Origin: Actinomycetota bacterium | GTDB lineage: Bacteria > Actinomycetota > Humimicrobiia > Humimicrobiales > Humimicrobiaceae | Assembly (NCBI GenBank): GCA_028718045.1 | Contig: JAQUMQ010000117.1 | Location: forward strand, 1-5,461 | Reading direction: 5' to 3' | DNA length: 5,461 nucleotides | Shown here: piece after piece, positions 5,279-5,461 of the stretch | How the letters are laid out: each line of letters opens with the position of its first letter | How positions within the stretch are numbered: the stretch's first letter is position 1 | Translations under genes and position numbers: made by a program | The notes under the pieces: model-generated | Database searches by the model: none | Told to the model about the DNA's origin: nothing | The model's input: the letters and a program-made list of their open reading frames with translations, nothing else

Positions 5279-5461
5279 TTAATTATTTGAAATAACGATA
5301 TGTTTATCGGTTGTTTCTACCACACTTCCGCTAATCGAAGCATGTATCTTTGAACCAAGGTTGCCATCAGGAATATCTGCAACCAATGCGCCTTCGCTTA
5401 CCGTATCTTTTAACTTTACAACTGGCACGGAAGGTGCTCCTACATGCTGAGTTAAAAATAA
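5279..5461 (-). CDS. pduS: PduS/RnfC-like flavo-iron-sulfur protein, C-terminal fragment
   Basis: Reading from the right edge, 60 codons stay open and end in TAA at 5281-5279. The visible peptide has the hallmarks of the RnfC/PduS C-terminal barrel-sandwich domain: LTQHVGAPSVPVVKLKDTV (residues 3-21 of the fragment), EGALVADIPDG (23-33) and LGSKIHASISGSVVE (35-49), ending KHIVISNN. PduS is a flavin- and Fe-S-containing oxidoreductase, described as a cobalamin reductase in B12-dependent Pdu systems and probably a redox partner in glycyl-radical systems. The N-terminal flavin/NADH and ferredoxin-like parts lie outside the window, so cofactor residues cannot be checked. It is followed after 54 bases by the pduT-like gene, the same adjacency as in classical pdu operons, which supports PduS over a membrane RnfC. 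Confidence 0.88.
   Translation of the reverse strand, partial: LFLTQHVGAPSVPVVKLKDTVSEGALVADIPDGNLGSKIHASISGSVVETTDKHIVISNN

Overview
The window is part of a bacterial microcompartment (BMC) gene cluster. Seven genes can be supported, all on the minus strand, so transcription runs from high to low coordinates. In that order they are: the C-terminal end of a PduS/RnfC-like flavo-iron-sulfur protein (cut by the right edge), a PduT-like double-domain shell protein, a class II (FucA/AraD-type) sugar-phosphate aldolase, a hexamer-type shell protein, a PduL-type phosphotransacylase, a PduP-type CoA-acylating aldehyde dehydrogenase, and a second hexamer-type shell protein (cut by the left edge). AT-rich spacers, A/T-biased codons and strong AGGAGG-like ribosome binding sites suggest a low-GC Firmicute, probably a clostridium. 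This is inferred from composition and gene content only.

The enzymes make chemical sense together. A class II aldolase next to PduP/PduL fits the fucose/rhamnose type of compartment: fuculose-1-P or rhamnulose-1-P is split to DHAP and lactaldehyde, lactaldehyde is reduced to 1,2-propanediol and dehydrated to propionaldehyde, PduP makes propionyl-CoA, and PduL makes propionyl-phosphate, which can yield ATP. The dehydratase (glycyl-radical or B12-dependent), its activase, the alcohol dehydrogenase and the pentamer shell proteins are not in the window. The subtype therefore cannot be fixed; GRM5 (the Clostridium phytofermentans type) is the best guess. PduS plus PduT points to an electron route across the shell.

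Three cargo enzymes carry short amphipathic helices that look like encapsulation peptides: at the N terminus of PduP, at the N terminus of PduL, and at the C terminus of the aldolase after a long linker. PduL also has an extra C-terminal region of about 115 residues ending in an EutQ/EutT-like motif. The PduT-like protein has cysteine at the equivalent pore-loop position in both of its BMC domains.

No gene-free stretch exceeds 300 bases, but the spacers are long for an operon (46 to 236 bases). The 194-base spacer upstream of the aldolase is the richest: a near-consensus promoter, an exact tandem 10-base repeat at the expected transcription start, a repeated TTGACAAAGA and an 11-base palindrome. 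This suggests internal control of the aldolase and the genes after it. No convincing rho-independent terminator, RNA gene, mobile element or CRISPR array was seen.
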